Assembly: GCA_025163595.1 (NCBI GenBank)
Contig: CP104100.1
Span: 3,968,001 to 4,032,000, forward strand
Reading direction: 5' to 3'
DNA from: Phaeobacter sp. G2
GTDB taxonomy: Bacteria > Pseudomonadota > Alphaproteobacteria > Rhodobacterales > Rhodobacteraceae
Length of the DNA stretch: 64,000 bases
This document shows positions 18,428-30,341 of this stretch, one piece after another; the first letter of the stretch is position 1; each line of letters begins with the position of its first letter. Both the position numbers and the translations under genes were made by a program. Under the pieces are notes generated by a model. That model saw nothing but the letters and a program-made list of their open reading frames with translations, made no database searches and had not been told where the DNA came from.

Positions 18428-20178
18428 CAGTGGCTGTCCTTGGCCACATAGGACCCGCGGCAGCCCTTCAGAAAACGCAGGTCAGCGCCGGTGTCGGCCC
18501 CTTCCACATGTTCCTGATGCAGCCACAGATAGCCCGACGCCGCCCTTTCGTGGGTAGCCTGCCAGCGCCCCAGCCGTTCGGCCAGTTCCGTGTCGGAAAT
18601 ATCCAGATGCAACCGGCGGTTCGGCACGTCCAGTTCGATCATGTCACCGCTTTGCACCACCGCAAGCGGGCCTCCGGCGGCGGCTTCGGGGGCGGTGTGC
18701 AGGATCACCGTGCCATAGGCGGTGCCTGACATGCGCGCATCCGAAATGCGGATCATGTCGGTGATGCCTTTGCGCAGCACTTTGGGCGGAAGGCCCATGT
18801 TGCCAACCTCGGCCATGCCGGGATAACCCTTGGGGCCGCAGTTGCGCAGCACCATCACGCAGGTCTCGTCAATGTCGAGATCCTCGTCGTCGATGCGCGC
18901 CTTGTAATCGTCGATGTCCTCGAACACCACGGCGCGGCCCGTGTGCACCATCAAATCCGGCGTCGCTGCTGACGGTTTAAGCACCGCGCCCTTGGGCGCA
19001 AGGTTGCCGGTCAGCACCGCGATGCCGCCCTGCGGGGTCAGCGCCTGATCCACGGGCAAAATGACATCCTCGTTGTGGTTTTCGGCCTGCGAAACTTCGT
19101 CACCGATGCCGCCGCCCGACACGGTAAGCGCGTCGCCGTGCAGCTGTCCGGCCTCAAACAGGCGGCGCAGCACCACCGGCAGACCACCGGCGTAGTAGAA
19201 TTCTTCCATCAGGTATTTGCCCGACGGCATCAGGTTGACGATGCAGGGCACATCGCGCCCGCAGCGATCCCAGTCCGCAAGGGTCAGATCCACGCCCACG
19301 CGTCCCGCCATGGCAAGTAGGTGAACCACCGCGTTGGTCGATCCACCAATGGCGCCATTTGTACGGATGGCGTTTTCAAACGCCTCTTTCGTCATGACGT
19401 CCGACGGTTTCAGATCGTCCTTGACCATCTGCACGATACGGCGGCCCGATTCCATTGCCATCACCCGGCGGCGGCTGTCCACCGCAGGGATCGCCGCGTT
19501 ACCCGACAGCGCCATGCCAAGCGCTTCGGCCATGCTGGCCATGGTCGATGCGGTGCCCATGGTGTTGCATGTCCCCGACGAGCGCGACATCGACTGTTCC
19601 GCTTCGAGGAATTCGTCCTGGTTCATCTCGCCCGCCTTTACCGCCTCGGAGAATTTCCACAGGTGGGTGCCGCTGCCGACCCGTTCGCCACGGAAATAGC
19701 CGTTCAGCATTGGCCCGCCGGTGACGACGATGGACGGAATATCAACTGACGCGGCGCCCATCAGCAGCGATGGCGTGGTCTTGTCGCAGCCCACCAACAG
19801 CACCGCGCCATCCATCGGCTGACCGCGCATCGCCTCTTCGACGGCCATCGCCGCGAGGTTGCGGAACATCATTGCCGTGGGACGGAAGGTGTTTTCGGAC
19901 GCCGAGAATACCGGCACCTCGACGGGCAGGCCGCCCGCCTCCCAGATGCCCGCTTTCACCTTTTCGGCCAGCTCGCGCAGGTGGCCGTTGCAGGGGGTCA
20001 GTTCCGACCATGTGTTGAGGATGCCGATGACCGGCCGCCCGTCGAACACGTCATGCGGGTAGCCTTGGTTTTTCATCCAGCCACGATGATAGATCGCGTC
20101 GCGGGTGCTGCCACCATACCATTCCTGACTGCGCAGCTTGCGCGGCCATGCGGCGGGTTTGAATTTGCTTGCCTTCAT
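18427..20178 (-). CDS. IlvD/Edd-family sugar-acid dehydratase, L-arabinonate dehydratase-like
   Basis: A 583-residue iron-sulfur dehydratase. The cluster ligands are Cys63 (SELTPCNGH), Cys131 (VGCDKTTPS) and Cys204 (SSGTCNTMG), with the metal-binding Lys133. The start SQEWYGGSTRDAIYHRGWMK and the overall length match the L-arabinonate/D-xylonate dehydratase branch rather than IlvD of branched-chain amino acid synthesis. It would convert a pentonate to its 2-keto-3-deoxy derivative. Neighbours (AraD1-like protein upstream, keto-glutaric-semialdehyde-type dehydrogenase at the operon end, TRAP importer) support sugar-acid catabolism. The exact sugar stereochemistry cannot be read here. Confidence 0.88.
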   Translation of the reverse strand: MKASKFKPAAWPRKLRSQEWYGGSTRDAIYHRGWMKNQGYPHDVFDGRPVIGILNTWSELTPCNGHLRELAEKVKAGIWEAGGLPVEVPVFSASENTFRPTAMMFRNLAAMAVEEAMRGQPMDGAVLLVGCDKTTPSLLMGAASVDIPSIVVTGGPMLNGYFRGERVGSGTHLWKFSEAVKAGEMNQDEFLEAEQSMSRSSGTCNTMGTASTMASMAEALGMALSGNAAIPAVDSRRRVMAMESGRRIVQMVKDDLKPSDVMTKEAFENAIRTNGAIGGSTNAVVHLLAMAGRVGVDLTLADWDRCGRDVPCIVNLMPSGKYLMEEFYYAGGLPVVLRRLFEAGQLHGDALTVSGGGIGDEVSQAENHNEDVILPVDQALTPQGGIAVLTGNLAPKGAVLKPSAATPDLMVHTGRAVVFEDIDDYKARIDDEDLDIDETCVMVLRNCGPKGYPGMAEVGNMGLPPKVLRKGITDMIRISDARMSGTAYGTVILHTAPEAAAGGPLAVVQSGDMIELDVPNRRLHLDISDTELAERLGRWQATHERAASGYLWLHQEHVEGADTGADLRFLKGCRGSYVAKDSH

Positions 20179-20185
20179 GACTGCC

Positions 20186-21172
20186 TCACAATGCTGCGAC
20201 GTTGACCGGACGCACGGCGGCGTCCTCTACCGCAAAGGTATTGACCAGCGGCAAACCGAAATCCGGCGCCGAGATTTCAAACGTGTCGCCGGGCTGGGTC
20301 TGCAGCCCTGCCCCACAGGACAGCGTCGCAGTGCCGAACATGTGCAGGTGCAAATCCCCCGGCTGGCGGAAGGTGGCGTATTTGAAATGGTGGTGTTCCA
20401 GATTGGCAATCGAATGCGACATGTTCTCTTCGCCCGACAGGAAGGGCTGATCAAAGATCGCTTTGCCATCGCGCAGGATGCGCGACCGCCCGCGGATGTC
20501 GCGGGGCAGATCTCCAAGGCGCAGCTCTGGTCCGAAAGAGGCAGGGCGCAATTTCGAATGGGCAAGGAAGAGGTAATTCAGCCGCTCGGTCACGTGGTCC
20601 GAGAATTCATTGCACAGCGAAAAGCCGACCCGCATCGGCGCCCCATCCGGGGCGATGACGTAAAAGCCCGCGATTTCGGGTTCTTCGCCGCCATCAAGCG
20701 CGAAGGCGGGCGAGGTCAGCGCGTCGCCGCAGGGCACCGCTGTGCTGCCATTGCCTTTGTAGAACCATTCCGGCTGGGCGCCGACTTCACCGGTCGCGGG
20801 CTTGCCGCCCTCAATGCCAAGGCGGAACATCTTCATGCTGTCGGTCACTGTTTCGGTCCCGCCGCCGTGCATCGCATCGCGGGTCGAGGCTGACCCAAGA
20901 TGCGTCAGCCCGGTGCCGCACAGGTACATATGTGCCGCATCCGGGTGGCTCATGGGCAGGGCAAAGGCGCCTTCGCGGGCGACACGCTCCAGATCGACGG
21001 TCTCGCCGCGCGGCAGGTCTGCCAGCAGCGACGACAGGCTTCGCCGTTCGGACGCGGCCTGCATGGCCAGCGCATAGGACGATTCCACACCGGGCAGCGC
21101 GTGGGCGTCGACCCCGTCGCGCAGCACGACGATCAACGCGCCGCTGCGGTCTTTGACTTGAGATAGATGCAT
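20186..21172 (-). CDS. AraD1/GguC family protein (fumarylacetoacetase-like sugar-acid enzyme)
   Basis: A 328-residue protein of the GguC/AraD1 family, a branch of the fumarylacetoacetate hydrolase fold. Characteristic segments are LPMSHPDAAHMYLCGTGLTH, GAQPEWFYKGNGS and AGFYVIAPDGAPMRVGFSLC, with acidic residues for the metal. By operon logic it follows the sugar-acid dehydratase and would dehydrate 2-keto-3-deoxy-pentonate to 2,5-dioxopentanoate, substrate of the aldehyde dehydrogenase at 12415-13941. That reaction is inferred from pathway order. It is the first gene of the operon, transcribed away from the LysR gene. Confidence 0.82.
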   Translation of the reverse strand: MHLSQVKDRSGALIVVLRDGVDAHALPGVESSYALAMQAASERRSLSSLLADLPRGETVDLERVAREGAFALPMSHPDAAHMYLCGTGLTHLGSASTRDAMHGGGTETVTDSMKMFRLGIEGGKPATGEVGAQPEWFYKGNGSTAVPCGDALTSPAFALDGGEEPEIAGFYVIAPDGAPMRVGFSLCNEFSDHVTERLNYLFLAHSKLRPASFGPELRLGDLPRDIRGRSRILRDGKAIFDQPFLSGEENMSHSIANLEHHHFKYATFRQPGDLHLHMFGTATLSCGAGLQTQPGDTFEISAPDFGLPLVNTFAVEDAAVRPVNVAAL

Positions 21173-21282
21173 GGTGCCTCCCGATTTTCTCCCTGGGAAG
21201 CTGGATAAACCTTCGTGACATACCTCTCAAATGAGTTATTGTGCGAACTGCATACCAGAAATGATATAATGAGAAGGTCGCC
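21173..21282. promoter_or_regulatory. Divergent promoter/operator of the sugar-acid operon, with repeated motif
   Basis: A 110-bp AT-rich gap between the AraD1-like gene and the LysR gene. CATACC followed by AAATGA occurs twice in direct orientation (21219-21234 with a 4-base gap, 21251-21264 with a 2-base gap), 32 bases apart. The first copy contains CTCAAATGAG (21226-21235) with inverted CTCA/TGAG arms. These are good candidates for the binding sites of the adjacent LysR protein. Confidence 0.5.
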
Positions 21283-22254
21283 ATGCCCCCGTCTTTGACC
21301 AATGCCCTGCTTGGACAGGGCCTACAGATGCGCCACCTGCGGCTAGCGGCAGCGCTTCGCGACAGCGGGCAGGTCAGCATCGCCGCCGAGCAGATCGGCC
21401 TGACCCAGCCCGCCGCAAGCCGGATGCTGGGCGAACTGGAAAAGATCCTCGGGGTGCCGTTCTGCACCCGTGGCCCGCGAGGCATCCATCTGACCGCGGT
21501 GGGCGACGTCTTTGCCGAACGCGCGTGTCGCATCCTGATTGAACTGGATACCGCTGATGACGAACTCGGCCTTGTGGCGCGGGGGGAACAGGGGCGTGTG
21601 CGGGTGGGCGCGGTCACCGCTGCATCAATCTCGATCGTGTTGCCCGTGATTGAGGAGATGACCCAAAGCCACCCGGGCATACGCACCGAAATCAGCGTCG
21701 GCACCTCCGAGGCACTGGCCCAGCAGCTTATGGAGGGGGCCATCGACTTTGCCCTGTGCCGCATCCCCGACCGCATGGAGGCCCGACTGTTCGAGGCCCG
21801 CCAGCTCAAGCATGAACGGATTTCCATTATCGCCCATGCCGGGCACCCGCTGGCCGACCGCACAGTTCCCGAACGCGACCTTGCCGATGAACGGTGGGTG
21901 ATGCAGCCTCAGGGCACACCGCTGCGCCGTGCAGTGGAACGGCATTTCATGGGACAGGGGCTTGAGCCGCCCAATGTGGTGACTGCGACCACATCGCTGC
22001 TGATCCACGTGGCGATGGTGACCCGCGCGCAGGCGATTGCGGCGGTGGCGTCGGATGTGAAGGATCTGCTGGTGACGGATCGGCTTGGTCCGCTGGGCAT
22101 TCGCGATATCCAGCTTCCTGTTCATCCTATGGTATCACCCTTCTCTCTCTTGCGGCTGCGTCATCACAGGCTGCTGCCTGCCGCCGAGCGTGCATACCAA
22201 AAGGTGCACGCCCATGCGCTGGGACAGGCCGGAACGGGAACCACTGCAGGCTAG
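21283..22254 (+). CDS. LysR family transcriptional regulator
   Basis: A 323-residue LysR-type regulator. The N-terminal helix-turn-helix is within QVSIAAEQIGLTQPAASRML (roughly residues 30-49). The C-terminal periplasmic-binding-protein-like domain starts around VRVGAVTAASISIVLPVIEE. GAGAAGG-like Shine-Dalgarno sequence (GAGAAGG, 21271-21277) precedes the ATG. It is divergent from the sugar-acid operon and most likely activates it when a pathway intermediate binds. It is followed by about 97 bp and then the IS5-family element. Confidence 0.92.
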   Translation: MPPSLTNALLGQGLQMRHLRLAAALRDSGQVSIAAEQIGLTQPAASRMLGELEKILGVPFCTRGPRGIHLTAVGDVFAERACRILIELDTADDELGLVARGEQGRVRVGAVTAASISIVLPVIEEMTQSHPGIRTEISVGTSEALAQQLMEGAIDFALCRIPDRMEARLFEARQLKHERISIIAHAGHPLADRTVPERDLADERWVMQPQGTPLRRAVERHFMGQGLEPPNVVTATTSLLIHVAMVTRAQAIAAVASDVKDLLVTDRLGPLGIRDIQLPVHPMVSPFSLLRLRHHRLLPAAERAYQKVHAHALGQAGTGTTAG

Positions 22255-22351
22255 GTGCCATGCCGCCCCCGCCGGCAGCACCATGGCTGAGCTACTCCCA
22301 TCTGTTGGACAGCATCTGGCGTGATTTAAGCTACTTTTTGCACCTGCTGAT

Positions 22352-23401
22352 GGCTTTGTTGCACAAATCGTGACGGGGATTCACTGTATGAATCCAGCGT
22401 GATAGCTGGGATGCATGAGCAGTTGGGCCCCTACGAAGTATAAGACCACGAATTGGTCGTCTTCCAATGACGCGCTGAAGCAGCGTGGATCGTTGGCGAT
22501 CTGGTTTGATCCCGAGATGGTTTGGACACCGCCACCGACCGGCAGGCGCGGTCGTCAATGCAAGTTCAGCGATGCCGCGATCCAGACCTGTCTGACCATG
22601 AAAGTCCTTTTCGGTATGCCACTGAGGCAGACGGCTGGGTTCGTTGAGAGTCTGTTGCGGCTGGTCGGACTGGATTGGTCCGTGCCCGATTTCAGTACGC
22701 TGTGGCGCCGCCAGAAGACGCTGAACGTGAGCTTGCCGTATTTCGGTGGGACTGGCCCACTGAACCTTCTGATCGATAGCACAGGCATCAAGGCAGAGGG
22801 CGAAGGTGAATGGAACGCCCGCAAGCATGGCGGCCCCAAGCGACGTATTTGGCGCAAGATACATATCGGGATTGATGAGGAAACGCTGGAGGTTCGCGCG
22901 GTAGAGGTCACCACCAGCAACATCGGTGATGCGCCCATGTTGCCTGAACTGCTCAACCAAATCCCACCAGATCAGGACCTTGGGTCAGTGACCGCCGATG
23001 GTGCCTACGACACGCGCAGATGCCATGACGTGATTGCAGCACGGGGCGCTCATGCAGTCATTCCGCCGCGCAAGAACGCCAAACCGTGGAAACCCACAAG
23101 CGCCGGAGCCATCGCAAGAAACGAAGCGGTCAATGCCTCACGATACCTAGGGCGCGCGCTGTGGCGACGATGGAGCGGATACCACCGCCGAAGCCGCGTT
23201 GAAACCAAGATGCACTGTGTGAAGCTGCTCGACCAATCGCTGATGGCCTGGGACTTCGACCGGCAGGTAGCGGAAATCCAAGTCCGCATCGCGGTCCTAA
23301 ACCGCTACACCGCTCTTGGCATACCCGTCACAGAGCCCGTAGGGTAAATCCGTCCAGGGAAAGGGGAAATGCGCTCAGACCCCGATTTGTGCAACAAAGC
23401 C
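22352..23401 (+). mobile_element. IS5-family insertion sequence (IS903 group)
   Basis: A 1050-bp element with perfect 19-bp terminal inverted repeats GGCTTTGTTGCACAAATCG (22352-22370 and the complement of 23383-23401). The ends resemble those of IS903. One intact transposase gene fills it. IS903-group elements make 9-bp target duplications, but the flanks here (cctgctgat and tggtcaacg) do not match, so the element has probably recombined with another copy or a flank was deleted. Confidence 0.92.
22415..23347 (+). CDS. IS5-family transposase
   Basis: An intact 310-residue DDE transposase. The catalytic residues are the aspartate of LLIDSTGIKAEG, the aspartate of VTADGAYDTRRC and the glutamate of the YHRRSRVETKMHCVKLL segment, the usual Y-x2-R-x3-E-x6-K arrangement of IS5 elements. 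The N-terminal region contains DALKQRGSLAIWFDPEMVW. No frameshift or stop is seen, so the enzyme may still be functional. Confidence 0.93.
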   Translation: MSSWAPTKYKTTNWSSSNDALKQRGSLAIWFDPEMVWTPPPTGRRGRQCKFSDAAIQTCLTMKVLFGMPLRQTAGFVESLLRLVGLDWSVPDFSTLWRRQKTLNVSLPYFGGTGPLNLLIDSTGIKAEGEGEWNARKHGGPKRRIWRKIHIGIDEETLEVRAVEVTTSNIGDAPMLPELLNQIPPDQDLGSVTADGAYDTRRCHDVIAARGAHAVIPPRKNAKPWKPTSAGAIARNEAVNASRYLGRALWRRWSGYHRRSRVETKMHCVKLLDQSLMAWDFDRQVAEIQVRIAVLNRYTALGIPVTEPVG

Positions 23402-23411
23402 TGGTCAACGG

Positions 23412-23609
23412 ATGCTTGCCGCCGAACGCCAAGTTGACTCCCTGCTTCGCGGCAGCTCTATCCGTCCGATATTGAATGCAGAGCAGCGCCGTGACCTATT
23501 CCATCGCTATGTTGAGCCGACACTGCATCGAGAATTGAAGCACAAAGGCGCGGCGGCCGGTGATGGCAGCTATTCTGCTGAATTGATCGGCTATCTTGAG
23601 TTTGGATAA
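23412..23609 (+). pseudogene. Unrecognised protein fragment, possibly from an integrase
   Basis: A 65-residue reading starting 10 bases after the IS5 end. The segment VDSLLRGSSIRPILNAEQRR followed by GDGSYSAE loosely resembles the middle of DUF6538-type tyrosine recombinases (a DALL...SRRRL...GDYSPD pattern). If so, it is a second scrap of the family seen beside tRNA-Thr. The resemblance is from memory and weak. It could equally be a chance open frame. Confidence 0.3.
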
Positions 23610-23897
23610 ATTTTCGCGAAATGCCGATAGCGATGCGAAAAAAGATGTCTACTGGCCAAGTCGACTTTCTACAATTCAAACCTAACAAAAGAACCAAACT
23701 GAACCACCCGAATTTCCATAATTTTCCTGTGACTGAATGTACCATAGTCTCTCTGCTCAACTTGAAAACGACCGTCAAAAAGGGTGGTGTGGGTTCTGAC
23801 TACCCTCAGATTACCATATGAAAGGAGTATTGAAGATGGATTTCAAAGCGGACACCTGCCGGACACGGGACACGGGACACGGGATCAAAACGCATCA

Positions 23898-23915
23898 AAT
23901 CGCCCGAGGGCGATT
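23898..23915 (-). terminator. Probable terminator of the rRNA operon
   Basis: AATCGCC (23898-23904) and GGCGATT (23909-23915) form a perfect 7-bp stem around CTCG (minus-strand reading), followed on the minus strand by TTGATGCGTTTT. It lies 27 bases beyond the 3' end of tRNA-fMet, where the operon should end. Confidence 0.6.
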
Positions 23916-23942
23916 AGTGTATTGATATTGCTCAGAAATTAT

Positions 23943-24019
<77 letters not shown>

Positions 24020-24115
24020 ACAGTTATGATGTCCTATCGCTTTTCTACTTGAGGACGATTTGTCCTAGTAGTTAGCGTTAATGTTATCGTTTTTGAGATT
24101 TTGGATTTTACTAGG

Positions 24116-24230
24116 TTTGGCAGTGACCTACTCTCCCACGCCTTAAGACGCAGTACCATTGGCGCAAAGGCACTTAACTTCCGGGTTCGGGATGGGACCG
24201 GGTGTTTTGCTCTCGCTATCGCCACCAAAC
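24116..24230 (-). rRNA. rrf: 5S ribosomal RNA
   Basis: About 115 bases. The minus-strand reading starts near GTTTGGTGGCGATAGCGAG, contains CCCGGTCCCATCCCGAACCC (the conserved loop region) and ends near GTAGGTCACTGCCAAACC, whose last bases pair with the start. Ends are good to a few bases. Confidence 0.95.
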
Positions 24231-24424
24231 CAAGAAAAATCCAAATCCGATATCTTTGCGAAGCAAAGTATCGCGCGGCAGGCAGCGGTTTTGATTTTAA
24301 AACCGCATTGCCGCACGTCAGTTATGTCACCTGGTGGTTTCACAACTGATATCGGAAGGAACAATCAACATTAAGTCCAAGTCCTGTGGTGCTTATTTGG
24401 TTCTTGGCTGTCTATTACTAGATC
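24231..24424 (-). other. 23S-5S spacer with processing hairpins
   Basis: No gene. It contains two strong inverted repeats: GATATCTTTGC/GCAAAGTATC around 24249-24272, and GCGGTTTT/AAAACCGC around 24284-24306, the second flanked by further pairing bases (GCGGCA/TGCCGC). These probably form RNase III processing stems in the precursor RNA. Confidence 0.5.
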
Positions 24425-27253
<2,829 letters not shown>

Positions 27254-27700
27254 ATCCAGAAATAGATAGCCTAAACCATCAGGATCCAGCCGCTGGTAAG
27301 TAGCCGGACCACAATCTCTGAACCAAAAAGCATACTTTCCCGCATTTATGATGCGAAAGTCGTTTCACTACTAAGGCTGTGATGTCGGTCGCAGCCCCTT
27401 CGCAAAACAAACATCATAAATACAATTGGTTCCAAAACCTTGCGGAATTAGAACCGGGTTAGTGTACTTGACTTGGACAACTCTGTCGTTTCAAACCGGC
27501 AGACCCATGGACGTCCGAGGAAACAGACGTGTTCATAAGCTCGCATCATAAACCCGAAGGTCTAATCAGCACCAATCTGAGATCATCCCCACACTCGGGG
27601 CGATCAACAGTGTTGTTGATTGTTTCTCTCTTTACGATATCAATTCGTCCAATTGGACGGTTAAGAACTGCGCACAGTGCTTAACGATCTAATTGTTTAA
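27254..27700 (-). other. tRNA-Ala to 23S internal spacer
   Basis: About 447 bp of transcribed spacer without a gene. It is moderately AT-rich and holds short repeats likely to act in rRNA processing. Nothing coding is supported. Confidence 0.6.
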
Positions 27701-27776
27701 TGGTGGAGCCTAGGAGGATCGAACTCCTGACCTCCTGAATGCAAATCAGGCGCTCTCCCAGCTGAGCTAAGGCCCC
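27701..27776 (-). tRNA. tRNA-Ala (TGC)
   Basis: A 76-base cloverleaf with acceptor GGGGCCT/AGGCTCC, D arm AGCTCAGCTGGGAGAGC, anticodon loop TTTGCAT (anticodon TGC), T arm GTTCGATCC and encoded CCA. It lies in the 16S-23S spacer after tRNA-Ile, as is standard in this group. Confidence 0.97.
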
Positions 27777-27797
27777 ATCTTAATCCCGAAGGATGAG

Positions 27798-29594
<1,797 letters not shown>

Positions 29595-29733
29595 AAGCAT
29601 CTCGCGATGCTATCCTTGACGTTCGAACCTCTGCACATCTCCAATACTCAGGACCGCTTTTGGGGGCAGATCCCTATGTCCACCCGGCTAAGGATTGGAC
29701 ACGTATCGGAAGTCATCTGTTTGATTGTGCTTC

Positions 29734-29763
29734 AGTTTACAAAAGTAAACAAAAGTCCGTCAA
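29734..29763 (-). promoter_or_regulatory. Probable rRNA operon promoter
   Basis: On the minus strand TTGACG (29758-29763) and TAAACT (29734-29739) are separated by 18 bases, about 140 bases before the 16S 5' end. TTGAC-type -35 boxes with weak -10 boxes are usual for rRNA promoters in this group. The assignment rests on box match and position. Confidence 0.6.
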
Positions 29764-30341
29764 ACAGTGAAGCTGACACTAGATCATCGAACAGACCAAA
29801 TGGCCCACCCTACTAGCGTTGATATACAGACGTTGATCCATCGAAACGAACCAAACCGCCCACATATCTCTTCAGTTATCATCAATGTCAAAGAGCAACA
29901 CCTAAAGGCCAAAAACAAGGCCACCGCGCCAATTCCTTAGCGCAACCGCCTCATAACATCCTCCAGATGCCCCAGTCTCTCCTGAGCGTCCAGCAGCCTT
30001 TCCTGCCAGTCAGCGACCTCTCAGCCGCCCCACCGTGCCGCGTCTCCGCCGCCGGTAGAGGGGGTTCTAGTGTTAACTCAACAAACCCGCAACACCTAAA
30101 TTACAAAAATATCATCTTTTTTGGAAAATCCCAAAAATAACGCAAAATCAAGGGGTTAATCCCAAAATCACCCGGCCAATCCAAAACCAAACACACAAAC
30201 ACCGCCCCAAACCACAATACTCAACACGCCCCAGCCAAGACTCACCCAAGACAACACATCAAAACCACGCCCCCGAACCAAACCACCCCCTCACCCTTCC
30301 AAAAACATCCAAACCAAAAACCGCGGCGATTAGACGAAGCG
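29764..30341. other. Non-coding region with an extreme A/C-rich plus strand
   Basis: No gene is supported between the rRNA promoter and the molybdopterin oxidoreductase stop. From about 30080 to 30325 the plus strand is almost entirely A and C with very few G or T, while the flanks have normal composition. On the minus strand this would be a G/T-rich transcript tail of the oxidoreductase gene. A short minus-strand reading ending at 29937 (ending VMRRLR) has no start codon and was not called. Confidence 0.6.

Larger units (their letters stand above)
23402..23942. other. Low-coding region between IS5 and the rRNA operon
   Basis: It holds a 65-codon open frame at 23412-23609 (MLAAERQVDSLLRG onward) that may be a fragment of a larger gene interrupted at the IS border; the frame continues upstream into the inverted repeat. 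The later part (23610-23830) is AT-rich with only an unconvincing 66-codon frame. At 23861-23881 the heptamer GGACACG is repeated three times in tandem. A hairpin terminator for the rRNA operon follows. No complete gene is supported. Confidence 0.45.

Noticed and set aside
23621..23821. A 66-codon open frame (MPIAMRKKMSTG onward)
   Set aside because: AT-rich, unlike neighbouring genes in codon use, with no good ribosome site and no recognisable family.
29937..30010. A short minus-strand reading resembling a coiled-coil C-terminus (ERLGHLEDVMRRLR)
   Set aside because: It is preceded in frame by a stop and has no start codon or ribosome site. It may be a gene relic but is too short to support.
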